Assembly (NCBI RefSeq): GCF_041860085.1
Contig: NZ_CP124747.1
Coordinates: forward strand, 682,001-746,000
Source of the DNA: Schlesneria sp. DSM 10557
GTDB taxonomy: Bacteria > Planctomycetota > Planctomycetia > Planctomycetales > Planctomycetaceae
Length of the DNA: 64,000 nt
Direction of reading: 5' to 3'
Under the pieces are notes generated by a model. That model ran no database searches. It was not told the DNA's origin and saw only the letters and a program-made list of their open reading frames with translations. Of this stretch, positions 8,763 to 18,333 are shown piece by piece (position 1 is the stretch's first letter; every line of letters begins with the position of its first letter). Position numbers and translations under genes: made by a program.

Positions 8763-10121
8763 TCAAATTAATTCGCGGATGGGATCGCGGCGATCCACCA
8801 GGAATTGCGGACGGCCACTGTTGTCGGGGATTGTTGTGGTATTCACGTCAATCCCTAACTGATGGTAGAGAGTCGCGAAGACATCCTGGTAATGGACAGG
8901 TCGGTCTTGCGGTACTTCACCGAGCCGGTTTGTCGATCCGATCACCTGGCCCATTCGCATTCCTCCTCCGGCGAGCAGGGCGCATGACGCTTGAGGCCAG
9001 TGGTCCCGACCACCGGAGGAATTGATGCGTGGAGTCCGTCCGAATTCACCCCACGCGATGACACTGACATCTTCGTTGAGACCTCGAGCATGCAGGTCTT
9101 CGACAAGTGCCGTAATTCCCTGATCGAATTGAGCTAACTGGGTTGGCAACCGTTCAAAGTTGCCGCCGTGACGATCCCAACTTCCGAAAGAAAGCGTAAC
9201 GCAACGGACTCCAGCTTCGACCAACCTCCGGGCCATCAAGAACTGGTCCATCCAGTGCGGCCCCGCGTCTTCACCAAAAGCAGGGCTGGCGCTGCCGCGA
9301 CCATAGCGATCCCGCAGTGCAGAGTCTTCCTTTTCCAGATCCAAAGCCTCGACCAGCTTGCTGGAGGTCAGGACATCAAACGCCTTTTGCGTCAGATATT
9401 CGTTGTCTTTGAAGGAGGAAACCTGATCAACCTGGTTACGAAAGATGTCAAAACTCTGGAGCAGTGATTTGCGATTCCGCAATTGGTCGAGCGTCACGCC
9501 ATTCAGGCGCATGTTGGCCATTCCCTCACCATTGGGTTGGAATGCCGCATGGGCCATCCCGAGGAACCCCGGTTCGCCGGGGTTGGAATAAGGGACGTGA
9601 CCCGTCTTAATCGTCAGTCCAGTGAAGGGAGGAACGGCGGGATCGACCGGACCCAGGATCCGGGACAGGGCAGACCCCAATGAAGGGTGATCGTCTTGCC
9701 TTCCCTTGGGGCCGATGGGGTAGCCACTGAGACACATGTCTGAGGCGTGCTGGTCGGGAGAGCCGTAGAGCGAGCGGATGATGGCGAACTTGTCCATCAT
9801 CTGGGCCAATCGGGGCATGTGCTCGCAGATCTCGATCCCTGGTACATTGGTTTGAATCGGTCGGAAGGAACCCCGTATTTCCACCGGGGCATCCATCTTC
9901 AGATCATACATGTCCTGATGAGAGGGGCCGCCTGACAGGTAGATCATGATGATCGCCTTGTGCGGCAGCTTCTTTCCGCGGGTGGCTGCGGAGGCTTCCT
10001 CTGCCTTGAGAATCTGCGGTAGCGAAAGTCCCCCCAGGGCAAGTCCACCAATCTTCAGAAACTGTCGCCGCGTGTGGCCGTCACAGAATCGAGACGGCGA
10101 TTGGCCCATGATATGAAGCAT
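8763..10121 (-). CDS. Tat-exported DUF1501 protein
   Basis: A 452-residue DUF1501 protein, a sulfatase-like-fold family abundant in planctomycetes whose reaction is not established. The N-terminus carries a twin-arginine signal (RRQFLKIGGLALGG at about residues 18-31), so it is exported folded. Typical segments are MIYLSGGPSHQDMYDLK, SFGSWDRHGG and AWGEFGRTPRIN with the following GRDHWP. The start at 10121 has AAGGA 8 bases upstream. Such genes usually follow a DUF1549/DUF1553 cytochrome-like partner. None is present here, so this is an orphan copy. Confidence 0.9.
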   Translation of the reverse strand: MLHIMGQSPSRFCDGHTRRQFLKIGGLALGGLSLPQILKAEEASAATRGKKLPHKAIIMIYLSGGPSHQDMYDLKMDAPVEIRGSFRPIQTNVPGIEICEHMPRLAQMMDKFAIIRSLYGSPDQHASDMCLSGYPIGPKGRQDDHPSLGSALSRILGPVDPAVPPFTGLTIKTGHVPYSNPGEPGFLGMAHAAFQPNGEGMANMRLNGVTLDQLRNRKSLLQSFDIFRNQVDQVSSFKDNEYLTQKAFDVLTSSKLVEALDLEKEDSALRDRYGRGSASPAFGEDAGPHWMDQFLMARRLVEAGVRCVTLSFGSWDRHGGNFERLPTQLAQFDQGITALVEDLHARGLNEDVSVIAWGEFGRTPRINSSGGRDHWPQASCALLAGGGMRMGQVIGSTNRLGEVPQDRPVHYQDVFATLYHQLGIDVNTTTIPDNSGRPQFLVDRRDPIRELI

Positions 10122-10454
10122 GCGATGTCCTTAATCATCCGTCCAGCCTCACGCACCGAGTTGGCGACCGTGGAAGGATGTCCCTGCGCGTTATGCGTTA
10201 AATGGTCTGTCAACCGTTACTCTGAGCCATAGAGGTCTGTTGAGTTGGCTTTAGTCCAGGTAACCGGTCAGCGAGTCTATCGGGTTTTGCTCAATCCATC
10301 CACGCTTGTGGATGTTGGTGAAAGCCCATTGGGCGAGGCAACAGCGCATCGCAAGAGCGTCGAGCTGGTGACCCTGGGTGGAACTTCATGGCGAAGTGTA
10401 CGTGTCTGGCAACGCAGTCTGTTGTTCCTCCGCACGAAGTGGGTTAGGGGCTCT
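10122..10454. other. Intergenic region, no gene seen
   Basis: About 330 bases between the stop of the sialidase-esterase fusion and the start of the DUF1501 gene, both on the minus strand. The open frames here are extensions of frames antisense to the neighbours. The DUF1501 promoter probably lies in the part next to 10122. I see no strong hairpin for the fusion gene's end. Confidence 0.4.
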
Positions 10455-13061
10455 CTACCGGGCAGGGAGGTGCCCTTGGATGAATGCGACGATGCGGCGA
10501 ATCGCTTCGCGAGATTCAGGCAAGTTTCGGATCTGAAAGACATGAACCATTCCCGGCCAGACTTCGAGCTGGACGGGTACTCCGTCGGCACGGGCTTTCA
10601 CGGCGACTCGAACGCCGTCATCTCGAAGCATTTCCTGGTCTCCAAGTTGAATCAGCAGGGGCGAAACGCCATGGAAATCCGCGAAAACGGGGGACGCGAG
10701 CGGATCTCGAGGGTCACTCACCCCCAGATAACGGGTCCGGAATTCCGGCATCGTGCGAGCACTGATAATGGGATCGTCAACAGATTTCAGGGAGTCGCTG
10801 GAGAGGGTAAAGTCGGTTGCCGGGGAAATGGCGATCGCACCTGCGGGGAGCCACTGCTGCCGATCTCGCAGGGCGAGCAATGTCGTGAGTGTGAGGTTGC
10901 CACCTGCCGAGTCACCAGCGATGAAAGTCGCCTTGGCATGAACTCTCCCTGTCGGGCCGTGGTCAACCATCCATTCGTACGCAGTCAGGCAATCCTCAAG
11001 CCCATCAGGAAATGGATTTTCAGGGGCGAGTCGATAATCAGGAAGAAGCACCGCGCACTTGGCTGCGGCCGAGATGTCTGCTGCGAAGGGGAGATAGTTA
11101 CCACCCGATCCGGAAACCCAGCCTCCTCCGTGAAGATACAACAGTCGAACATCGGGGTCTGCACCGGGAGCGAGCACCCATTCGCAAGGGATCCCGGCCA
11201 CGTCCTCCTTTTTCAGGACGAGGCCTTCCATCTGAGGTTCCTGCCTTTGCCCCATGATCGATCTCAGGCGAGGCAAGTCGAACGAGTCTGCACCGAAGGG
11301 AGCCCCTTTTCGAAGCTGATCCACCAGTTGCACGCCCTCCTTCGATACTTCTCGTTTGCTGATGGCCGACGCTGCCGCTCTACGGGCGGGTTCCAGCAGT
11401 TCCACGAGCGGAATCTTCTCGAATGTCAGCTGGGACTGGCTTCCTTCGTAGACGATCCCGACATGGTCGTGATCGATACGAGTTAAGGAGGGATAACCTG
11501 CTCCGGGGCCCTCGTCGAGCAGCATATGGTGGGATTCCGGCCAAGTCCCCCCCTCATTGAAGCTGACTTGGATCGTGTGGTGCGTACGTCCCTTTTGGGA
11601 GTGGGGATTCGCGAACAGGAGGGCTCTCTTCTGCTTTGTTCCTCGCTGGTAGTCGGCCCTCAGCAGGCTCGCATTACAATTGGGCTCAATCAGAGTATTG
11701 GAGTGGGTCGTGTGGGGAATCCATGTTTGTCCCAGGTCGTGGGTGACCATGACGGCCCGGAATTTTTCCCGGTCGTTACGGACATTCAGCATGATGGTCT
11801 GGTCACCGATCAGAGCTGCCTGGCACTCGTTGCCACCTCGATATCCCGGGGTGGCTAGCGTCCAGTTCGCCCCATGATCACGGCTAATCATAATAGTCGC
11901 AAACGCCGCCAGGGGATCTCGACCTTCCCGCCCTTGTACGGGCATGACAAGAGTCCCGTCAGGAAGAGTGATCCCTGACTGAGGGGAGGGAGCCAGTAGC
12001 CACCAGGATTCCTGTTTAAGCTTTTGAGTCAGATTTTCTGGCTTGGACCACGTTAGGCCATCGTCGCTGGATTGAACCATCATGAACTGAGCGGTCTTCC
12101 CAATTTCAAATCCCGGCTCAGACCCATCATCGTTCCATTGATGCTTGCCCGGTTTTCCGTTCATCCAAACAGCAAAGCAAAAGATTTGCCCGGTCTGCTG
12201 GTCGACAATGATTCCTGGGTCACTACAACCGTTTTGATTCTGAGGCAGACCACCGAACTCACCCATATCCATGACAATCCGCATCGGCTCCCAGGTTTGC
12301 CCTGCGTCGGTGCTGCGGCTGAGACCGATATCGATGTCCTCCTGCAGATCACGACCCTTGGAACGGCGCATGTCGTATACAGCCAGGAGCGTTCCTTTTG
12401 GTGTGGTCGTCAATGCAGGAATGCGGTAGGTATGCACTCCATCATCGTTGTGCTTCCGAAGCGCAACTCCGATCCTCAGACGCAGACCGGAGGATGTTTC
12501 GTGAGGGATCAACTTCCCGGATGGCGTTTCGATGGACGTGCATGAGATCGAAATTTGATGGCAAAGATCGGCGCTCTCGCTGACTTTACACGTAAGCCAG
12601 AAGACGTTTTTTCCTGGCTTGAGGCGTTGTTTGACAGGTATCCGAACAAGGGTGGAGGCGGAGACCGCAGGGCATATCTGCGTCTGGGGCGAGAAGGCCT
12701 CGTTGATTCCCGTGGACCACAAGCTGAGTGATACGAGATCTGTAATGTCGTCCGTTCCCGTCAGGTCGAACGAAAATGAAACGAGTTCGATTTCGTTTGT
12801 ACCGTCAACTTCGATGGCGATCCTGATGACCGGAGAATGATCGTTCCTGATCAAGAGAGGATGCACGGGTCGAAAGACGGATGCAATTGGCTGAAGGACT
12901 TCCTGATCCGCGGCACTGACCTCGGGCTGGAGTGGGTTTAGAAACAGGAGAAAGGCGACGAGCATCGAAGGCAAGCAGGCTTCCGACCGGATCAGATCGG
13001 TTCTGGAGAAGCGAGTCCTGCCGAACTCAGAGACTTGAAAATCTCGTGATTGCATGGTCAT
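10455..13061 (-). CDS. Two-domain sialidase - HSL-type esterase fusion, exported
   Basis: An 868-residue protein with two complete-looking enzymes. After an N-terminal hydrophobic stretch (residues 33-42, probable signal) and a beta domain (60-195) comes an exo-alpha-sialidase propeller (about 200-550). It has RIP at 213-215, Asp-box repeats (SRSTDAGQTW 248, SSDDGLTW 331, SRDHGANW 393, THDLGQTW 440, SFNEGGTW 500), a candidate acid Asp230 and the YPSL...VGIVYEG segment with the expected Tyr-Glu pair. Residues 600-868 are a hormone-sensitive-lipase-type alpha/beta hydrolase: HGGGW 644, GDSAGG with Ser718, Asp808 and His840. Both active sites look intact. A likely role is release of O-acylated sialic acids or related sugars; the esterase substrate is inferred only. 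Confidence 0.85.
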   Translation of the reverse strand: MTMQSRDFQVSEFGRTRFSRTDLIRSEACLPSMLVAFLLFLNPLQPEVSAADQEVLQPIASVFRPVHPLLIRNDHSPVIRIAIEVDGTNEIELVSFSFDLTGTDDITDLVSLSLWSTGINEAFSPQTQICPAVSASTLVRIPVKQRLKPGKNVFWLTCKVSESADLCHQISISCTSIETPSGKLIPHETSSGLRLRIGVALRKHNDDGVHTYRIPALTTTPKGTLLAVYDMRRSKGRDLQEDIDIGLSRSTDAGQTWEPMRIVMDMGEFGGLPQNQNGCSDPGIIVDQQTGQIFCFAVWMNGKPGKHQWNDDGSEPGFEIGKTAQFMMVQSSDDGLTWSKPENLTQKLKQESWWLLAPSPQSGITLPDGTLVMPVQGREGRDPLAAFATIMISRDHGANWTLATPGYRGGNECQAALIGDQTIMLNVRNDREKFRAVMVTHDLGQTWIPHTTHSNTLIEPNCNASLLRADYQRGTKQKRALLFANPHSQKGRTHHTIQVSFNEGGTWPESHHMLLDEGPGAGYPSLTRIDHDHVGIVYEGSQSQLTFEKIPLVELLEPARRAAASAISKREVSKEGVQLVDQLRKGAPFGADSFDLPRLRSIMGQRQEPQMEGLVLKKEDVAGIPCEWVLAPGADPDVRLLYLHGGGWVSGSGGNYLPFAADISAAAKCAVLLPDYRLAPENPFPDGLEDCLTAYEWMVDHGPTGRVHAKATFIAGDSAGGNLTLTTLLALRDRQQWLPAGAIAISPATDFTLSSDSLKSVDDPIISARTMPEFRTRYLGVSDPRDPLASPVFADFHGVSPLLIQLGDQEMLRDDGVRVAVKARADGVPVQLEVWPGMVHVFQIRNLPESREAIRRIVAFIQGHLPAR

Positions 13062-13197
13062 CGCAGTACCCCTGTTTCCAGCCGTTAGGCCTTCAATGAG
13101 TGTGCTCAGTTCCCATAAACCTGATCAGTCGAATCGTCGTCCCCGCGTTCTGGACGCCGCGGCGGAGTTTTCCAGTCCCCCGTTGCGTTCAAAGAAG

Positions 13198-13235
13198 AAA
13201 TCTCAGCGAGGGGAAGTCCGGACTCGCTGAGATTT
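13198..13235 (-). terminator. Terminator after the hydroxypyruvate-isomerase-like gene
   Basis: A 13-bp perfect inverted repeat (13198-13210 with 13223-13235) starts 10 bases after the minus-strand stop at 13245. Read on the minus strand it begins with AAA and ends with TTT, then runs into CTT. It isolates this gene from the sialidase-esterase gene downstream. Confidence 0.75.
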
Positions 13236-13244
13236 GCAAGATAA

Positions 13245-14132
13245 TCAGACGTCACACAACTGAACCGCTTGGCGAAGACCTTCCAGCGGGTCACGGGTAG
13301 GAATGAATTCGTGACCAACGTATCCGTCATACCCAATTTCGATGAGTTTCCTCATAATGGGTGGGAAGTTGATTTCCTGCTTGTCGTCCAACTCGGCTCG
13401 CCCGGGATTTCCAGCGGTATGGACGTGGCCGATCACGTCTTTATGCAGTTCGAGTCGACGGATGACGTCCCCGTTCATGATCTGAACGTGGTAGATGTCG
13501 AACAAGACCTTGACCCATGGAGATCCAACTTTACGCACAATGTCGCAGACGTAGTCGATATCGTCTCCCTGGTATCCGGGATGTCCCTTCATCGGATGGG
13601 AATCGTCGCGAGTGTTCAAGTGTTCGACGCAGATGGTGACTCCTTTTGCTTCCGCGTACGGTGCGATTTTTTTCAGCCCGGCAATACAGTTTGCAGCTCC
13701 TTCCTCCGGGGAAATTTCGCCACTGGTCGGATCTTCGGCGTTCTTCCATTTGTAGCCTGTGAACGCGATGACGTTGGGGACGCCAGCGGCAGCACAATCA
13801 TCAATCATCTGTTTTGTTCGAGAAATCACTTCTTCGTGATAGGCGGGATTGTTGAAGCCTTTGACGAAAGGTGCTCCCGGCATCCCGTTCGGTGCGATGG
13901 CACATTTCAAGCCATGTCGCTTGAGTGCATGCCAGGTTTCGGGCCCGCAGATCTCGACTGACTCGATTCCCAGGTTCCTGGCAATCTCGCAGGTCTTGTC
14001 AATGTCCCACAGCTCCCCTGCAATATTGAAGCACCAGAATACGACAGAGTGCTTGATGTTTCCTTTGAGCCCAGCAGCTTTTGCGATGTTTGTTGCTGCT
14101 GAGGAAGACGCGTCACTGCCACAACTCGACAT
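13245..14132 (-). CDS. Hydroxypyruvate isomerase-like TIM-barrel protein
   Basis: A 295-residue member of the xylose-isomerase-like TIM-barrel superfamily, closest in pattern to hydroxypyruvate isomerase (hydroxypyruvate to tartronate semialdehyde). Visible features are IESVEICGPE early in the barrel, VCVEHLNTR with a metal-ligand Glu, VLFDIYHVQIMNGD with the next metal-binding residues, and the C-terminal GHEFIPTRDPLEGLRQAV. The frame continues upstream to 14453, but ATG 14132 is chosen. AGGAA precedes it, and the upstream residues do not resemble the family. The N-terminal 25 residues are Ser/Ala-rich with a Cys, possibly an export or lipoprotein remnant. The gene stands alone. Confidence 0.8.
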   Translation of the reverse strand: MSSCGSDASSSAATNIAKAAGLKGNIKHSVVFWCFNIAGELWDIDKTCEIARNLGIESVEICGPETWHALKRHGLKCAIAPNGMPGAPFVKGFNNPAYHEEVISRTKQMIDDCAAAGVPNVIAFTGYKWKNAEDPTSGEISPEEGAANCIAGLKKIAPYAEAKGVTICVEHLNTRDDSHPMKGHPGYQGDDIDYVCDIVRKVGSPWVKVLFDIYHVQIMNGDVIRRLELHKDVIGHVHTAGNPGRAELDDKQEINFPPIMRKLIEIGYDGYVGHEFIPTRDPLEGLRQAVQLCDV

Positions 14133-14452
14133 GGGTAATTCCTGCTGCGAAGTAAACCGATTCGTATTGAGCGATGGATTTTGCAAAGTGAGGAAAGCAA
14201 TCCGAAGTGTGATCACCATGTCGGAACGGGACTTGCCCGCGAAGCTTCGCACGGTGCTGCCGTTCGCTGTTGATTCAAGTGAGGATGATACCCATCGACC
14301 CGCCGAACTGCGACCGACCGAAACCCCACTTCCGGTGACAAATCTTGCAAGAAAATAAGGAGAGAAATCCCGACGACTCGCCATTCGCCTATTCTGTTCG
14401 TTAATCTCTTGGACGCTCGCGAGATCTCTCAATCCCCCCACGGACAATTGCA
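14133..14452. other. Divergent promoter region between the isomerase and the ABC exporter
   Basis: About 320 bases separate two divergently transcribed genes, so promoters for both should lie here. The minus-strand open frame through this stretch is an upstream extension of the isomerase frame and lacks family similarity. No confident promoter boxes were identified. Confidence 0.4.
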
Positions 14453-16654
14453 TTGAATACGGTTACTCCTTTGCCTGTTGATGGCTGGTCGTCGATCGAC
14501 AGTTCGTTGCGGGACCCTGTCGAATTGCAACTGGCTTCGGCCGAGTCAATCGTGGCTTATATGATCTCGGACATCGATTCCGAGCGTTATTACCGGTCGA
14601 CACTTCTCGTTCTGACCACTCAGCGATTTCTCAGTCACTCACTCGTGACGGGGATTCAGTCATGGCCCCTCGCCAGGATCGATCAGCTGAAAACAAAAGA
14701 CCGAGGAGGGCTGGGGACGCTGGAGCTTCTATCGGACGAGGGCCGTCTGGCTGTCTGGCATTACACAATTGCTCAGGGGCCTTCAGCGCTCATCATCGGA
14801 GACCGTTTTGATGATTTGAAGATGCATCGAACGGCTTCGACTCCTGTCGATGAAGAGGGGGCTCCCGAACCGGAAGAGAGAGAAGATCCACCGGATACGA
14901 CTTCATTACTTCGTCTGTGGCAATTTGCCCGACCTCACGCTGGCTGGATGTTGCTCGCACTAGTCATGACGATGACTGCGGCCATCGCCGAGGTCAAGAC
15001 AATTCAGATGACAGAGCCCCTGACTCGTCTGTTAAAAAACTATCAGCAGGGCGATCCTCCGCTGATGCCTCAGGCGGTTTACTATCTGGGGATCATGTTC
15101 GCCTTCGCGGTTGTGGCCTGGCTTCTGGGTTGGGGACAAGGGGCGATTCTCGCCTGGGTCAGTGAACGGGTCACGGGTGACCTGCGGCGCCGAACGTATT
15201 CGCACCTGCAGAAGCTATCGCTGGAATATTTTGGCGGTAAACGAACTGGTGACCTGATGTCGCGAATCAGCAGCGACTCAGACCGCCTTTGCTCTTTTCT
15301 TTCAGACAGCATCGTGGACTTTACATCCAACACGATTCTGCTGTTTGTGATCGCCTATGCTCTGTTTAGTGCCAATCTCCAGATCGCCCTCGTCGCGTTG
15401 CTCCCATTCCCGTTGATTATCTGGCTGATGTACTATGCTCGGGACCGGCTCCAGATTGGCTTTCAAGCGTCCAGTCGTGCCTGGGGCGCCATGTCGAGTG
15501 TCCTGGCCGACACTATCCCAGGCATTCGAGTCGTGAAAGCCTTCGCGCAGGAAGATCGCGAGATCGAACGATTTTCGACTGCCAATGAAATGGTGGTGAC
15601 AACGAACAATCGCGTTAATTCACTCTGGACGTTCTTTTGGCCATTGATCACGTTCCTGAATCACCTGGGTGTCCTGGTGGTCTGGGTCTGCGGGGTCTGG
15701 CTAATCGGTGGTCGCGCCTCAACCTTCGACGCCGGGGCTCTGGTCGCGGCAGTTTTGCTGAGCGAGCGATTCTACAGCAAGCTCGAAATGATGAGCCGGA
15801 TTGTTAATGCATCCCAGCGCGCGGCCGCCAGCGCTCAGCGCATTTTTGAGATTCTCGATCGCGTTTCGAGCGTTCCCGAACCCGCGAAGCCGGTGCCGAT
15901 CGATAAGCTGCGAGGCGAACTCGAGTTTCGCAACGTGGGATTCCGGTATGGCAACCGGAAAGTGATTCGCGATTTTTCGCTCAAGATTGAAGCGGGAGAG
16001 ATGATCGGTCTGGTGGGGCACACAGGCGCTGGAAAGAGTACCCTGATTAACCTTGTCTGCCGGTTCTTCGATGTAGCGGAAGGAGCAATTCTTGCCGATG
16101 GCGTCGACATCCGTAGCTACAAAGTGGAACCCTACCGTCGAAACGTGGGGATCGTTCTACAGGATCCATTTTTGTTTTACGGAACCATCGCCGAAAACAT
16201 CGCCTACGGACTTCCAGACGCGACCCGTTCACAGATCATCGAGGCGGCAAAAGCCGCCAAAGCTCACGAATTCATTCTGCAGCTGGCCGATGGATATGAC
16301 TCTCTGGTGGGAGAAAGAGGGCAGTCTCTGTCAGGAGGGGAGCGGCAGCGCATCAGCATTGCACGCGCACTGCTGATTGATCCGAGGATACTGATTCTGG
16401 ACGAAGCGACGTCGGCTCTTGATTCCACCACCGAGCGCCAGATTCAGGAGGCGTTGCAGAACCTTGTCCGTGGAAGAACCACGATTGCCATTGCTCACCG
16501 ACTCAGCACCCTTCGTCAAGCTCACCGCATTATGGTGATCGAACGGGGACGATTGGTGGAAATCGGCACGCACGAGCAGTTGCTGAAAATCAACGGTGCG
16601 TATGCAGCACTTCACCGTGCTCAGCAGGAACAAACCAAAGATATTGGCTGGTAA
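14453..16654 (+). CDS. ABC exporter half-transporter (MsbA-like) with an extra N-terminal domain
   Basis: A 733-residue fused permease-ATPase that should work as a homodimer in the inner membrane, exporting lipid, peptide or drug substrates. Residues 1-140 form a soluble domain with a PH-like pattern (YYRSTLLVLTTQRFLSHSL). Six membrane helices follow from about 160 to 450. The ATPase has Walker A GHTGAGKST (about 522), signature LSGGERQR (about 626), Walker B ILILDEATSALD and the switch His in IAIAHRLSTL. The start is TTG 14453. ATG further in would cut the N-terminal domain, so TTG is preferred despite a weak ribosome site. The cargo cannot be inferred from the neighbours. Confidence 0.85.
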   Translation: MNTVTPLPVDGWSSIDSSLRDPVELQLASAESIVAYMISDIDSERYYRSTLLVLTTQRFLSHSLVTGIQSWPLARIDQLKTKDRGGLGTLELLSDEGRLAVWHYTIAQGPSALIIGDRFDDLKMHRTASTPVDEEGAPEPEEREDPPDTTSLLRLWQFARPHAGWMLLALVMTMTAAIAEVKTIQMTEPLTRLLKNYQQGDPPLMPQAVYYLGIMFAFAVVAWLLGWGQGAILAWVSERVTGDLRRRTYSHLQKLSLEYFGGKRTGDLMSRISSDSDRLCSFLSDSIVDFTSNTILLFVIAYALFSANLQIALVALLPFPLIIWLMYYARDRLQIGFQASSRAWGAMSSVLADTIPGIRVVKAFAQEDREIERFSTANEMVVTTNNRVNSLWTFFWPLITFLNHLGVLVVWVCGVWLIGGRASTFDAGALVAAVLLSERFYSKLEMMSRIVNASQRAAASAQRIFEILDRVSSVPEPAKPVPIDKLRGELEFRNVGFRYGNRKVIRDFSLKIEAGEMIGLVGHTGAGKSTLINLVCRFFDVAEGAILADGVDIRSYKVEPYRRNVGIVLQDPFLFYGTIAENIAYGLPDATRSQIIEAAKAAKAHEFILQLADGYDSLVGERGQSLSGGERQRISIARALLIDPRILILDEATSALDSTTERQIQEALQNLVRGRTTIAIAHRLSTLRQAHRIMVIERGRLVEIGTHEQLLKINGAYAALHRAQQEQTKDIGW

Positions 16655-16740
16655 GAAGCCGTGCGTGTTAACCGGTTATCCTGCGTTTTCATCTGCTCAT
16701 CACCACTCTTGTTGCCTCACTTCTTCAGAAAGCGTCCGAA

Positions 16741-17352
16741 ATGACGGTCTCACAAGCCCAGAAACCCGTCGAGCATGTTCTTGTTGTTCCGACGTTGCTT
16801 TTTCATGAGCTCGGTTACTTCCAGGGGTTCGAGTCGCGTATTGATCGATACATCAATACTTTGCTTGATCCCGCCCACACCAGTTTCCGGCCGCGAAACG
16901 AAGTGGAGGAAGACCCCAGCTACAAACAACTGATTCCGTATTGTATTTTCCGGTATGAGGGAAAAGTCTTCTTCTATAAACGGGGGAAACTGGGAGGAGA
17001 AGGCCGCTTGCATAGCAAAAGATCGATCGGTATTGGGGGGCACATTTCTTCAACCGACAGGCTTTCCGGTGACCGCCGTTATTTGGAGGCGATGCACCGG
17101 GAAATTGAAGAAGAAGTCTTTCTGGAATCAGGGTTTACAGACCGATGTGTGGGGCTGATCAATGACGATGAAACCCCCGTAGGACGGGTGCATTTGGGAA
17201 TCGTTCACATTTTTGATCTCGACATGGCCAAAGTTCGCCCACGTGAAGAGTCGATCTTAGAGACAGGATTCGCAGATCCCGCGGAATTGCTACAGGTCCA
17301 CGACGAGTTTGAAACCTGGTCACAGATTTGCCTCAAGCATCTGTTTGGTTGA
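16741..17352 (+). CDS. NUDIX-like hydrolase
   Basis: A 203-residue protein with a NUDIX-type core: [10 protein letters not shown], then after a spacer [12 protein letters not shown]. This matches the G...REUxEE pattern with the metal-binding Glu residues, although the spacing is looser than the canonical box. Such enzymes hydrolyse a nucleoside diphosphate linked to another group. Residues 1-70 ([17 protein letters not shown]...) are an N-terminal part shared with some phosphoesterase-like NUDIX proteins. The gene lies 86 bases after the ABC exporter, so the two may be co-transcribed. The substrate is unknown. Confidence 0.7.
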   Translation: MTVSQAQKPVEHVLVVPTLLFHELGYFQGFESRIDRYINTLLDPAHTSFRPRNEVEEDPSYKQLIPYCIFRYEGKVFFYKRGKLGGEGRLHSKRSIGIGGHISSTDRLSGDRRYLEAMHREIEEEVFLESGFTDRCVGLINDDETPVGRVHLGIVHIFDLDMAKVRPREESILETGFADPAELLQVHDEFETWSQICLKHLFG

Positions 17353-17457
17353 TGACGACGCGAGGGCATTGGGGCAAAGCGGGAGGCCGTTTCAATAGAT
17401 TCAGGCTGATCTCGAGGCGACACTGAGGGGGAAGTCGTGACCATGGAGGGTTATTCG

Positions 17458-18159
17458 ATGTCGAAACAATGGAATCGTAGAAGCGTAATCAGCGCGGCCG
17501 TCATGGCAGCAGCCGTTCCCGTCTCCGGGGTGATTGCCGCGACGGAAAAGAAGGCGGATCCTGTCGTTAAAGGCAAACTAACCGATCAGACGCTCGGAAA
17601 TTTGCTGCAGGCGATGGGCCTCGAGACCAAGGTCCAGGAAACACGCTACGACTTCGGATTCAAGGCGACCATTGAGGATCAGGAGTGGGAACTCTCCATG
17701 TCCACTGTGCTGAGCCAGGACGCCAGTTCCGTCTGGGTGATGGCTTGGCTGGATGAACTTCCCAAGTCAGCAGCAGACGTTCCCCGGACAGCACTGCTTC
17801 GACTGCTGTCGGACAACGACAAATTGGGGAAAGGAAAGTTCTTCGCTTATATCGCTGCGAATCGGCGATTTGTCCTTCAGCGAGTTGTTCCGAACGAAGG
17901 AATGACTGCAGAGAAGTTCCGTGCCGTGCTCGACGACCTGGGTGAGTCCGTTGTCGCTACCCACCCACACTGGAGTGTCTCGAACTGGACTTCGTCGGGA
18001 GATGATCCCGCTGCCGCCGCCAAGGCTGCTCCCCCTGTGAAGGGAAGCCTGCCTGCAAGCGGTGTCAATAAAGCCGTCGGTACGCAATCAACCGGTCAGG
18101 GTAAGGTTCTGAAGACCGGCGTGAATAATTCGAAGCTTGGAGACTCACAAAAGAAGTAA
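17458..18159 (+). CDS. Exported protein with a YbjN / type III chaperone-like domain
   Basis: A 233-residue protein with an N-terminal signal containing Arg-Arg (WNRRSVISAAVMAAAVPVSG), which may be a Tat or Sec signal. Residues 45-180 have the alternating strand-helix pattern of YbjN/CesT-like folds (LTDQTLGNLLQAMGLE, GKFFAYIAANRRFVLQRVV). The C-terminal 60 residues are low-complexity (Ala/Lys/Ser/Gly). The start at ATG 17458 is favoured by GGAGG 8 bases upstream; in-frame GTG 17437 and ATG 17443 lack such a site. The function is unknown; family assignment is by pattern only. Confidence 0.65.
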   Translation: MSKQWNRRSVISAAVMAAAVPVSGVIAATEKKADPVVKGKLTDQTLGNLLQAMGLETKVQETRYDFGFKATIEDQEWELSMSTVLSQDASSVWVMAWLDELPKSAADVPRTALLRLLSDNDKLGKGKFFAYIAANRRFVLQRVVPNEGMTAEKFRAVLDDLGESVVATHPHWSVSNWTSSGDDPAAAAKAAPPVKGSLPASGVNKAVGTQSTGQGKVLKTGVNNSKLGDSQKK

Positions 18160-18263
18160 GTACGGAGAGTCCACGTTGAGAAGGTTGCGGTCGGTTTAAT
18201 GACTCGGGAGGAATTGAACCGCTCTGAACTTTCGACACGGATGTGCAGTCCCGCATGGCTGAA

Positions 18264-18291
18264 AGCCCGCTGACCAATCTGGTCGCGGGCT
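18264..18291 (+). terminator. Hairpin downstream of the YbjN-like gene
   Basis: AGCCCGC (18264-18270) pairs with GCGGGCT (18285-18291), extended by an inner GACC/GGTC pair around a short loop. It is followed by GAGCTTTTA. It probably ends the transcript of the gene stopping at 18159. Confidence 0.55.
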
Positions 18292-18333
18292 GAGCTTTTA
18301 GCTGGAGACACGCTCGAAGGCTCACCGTCGCCG

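Noticed and set aside
10245-11486. 413-residue plus-strand open frame
   Set aside because: It is antisense to the esterase half of the sialidase-esterase fusion, which has an intact catalytic triad on the minus strand.
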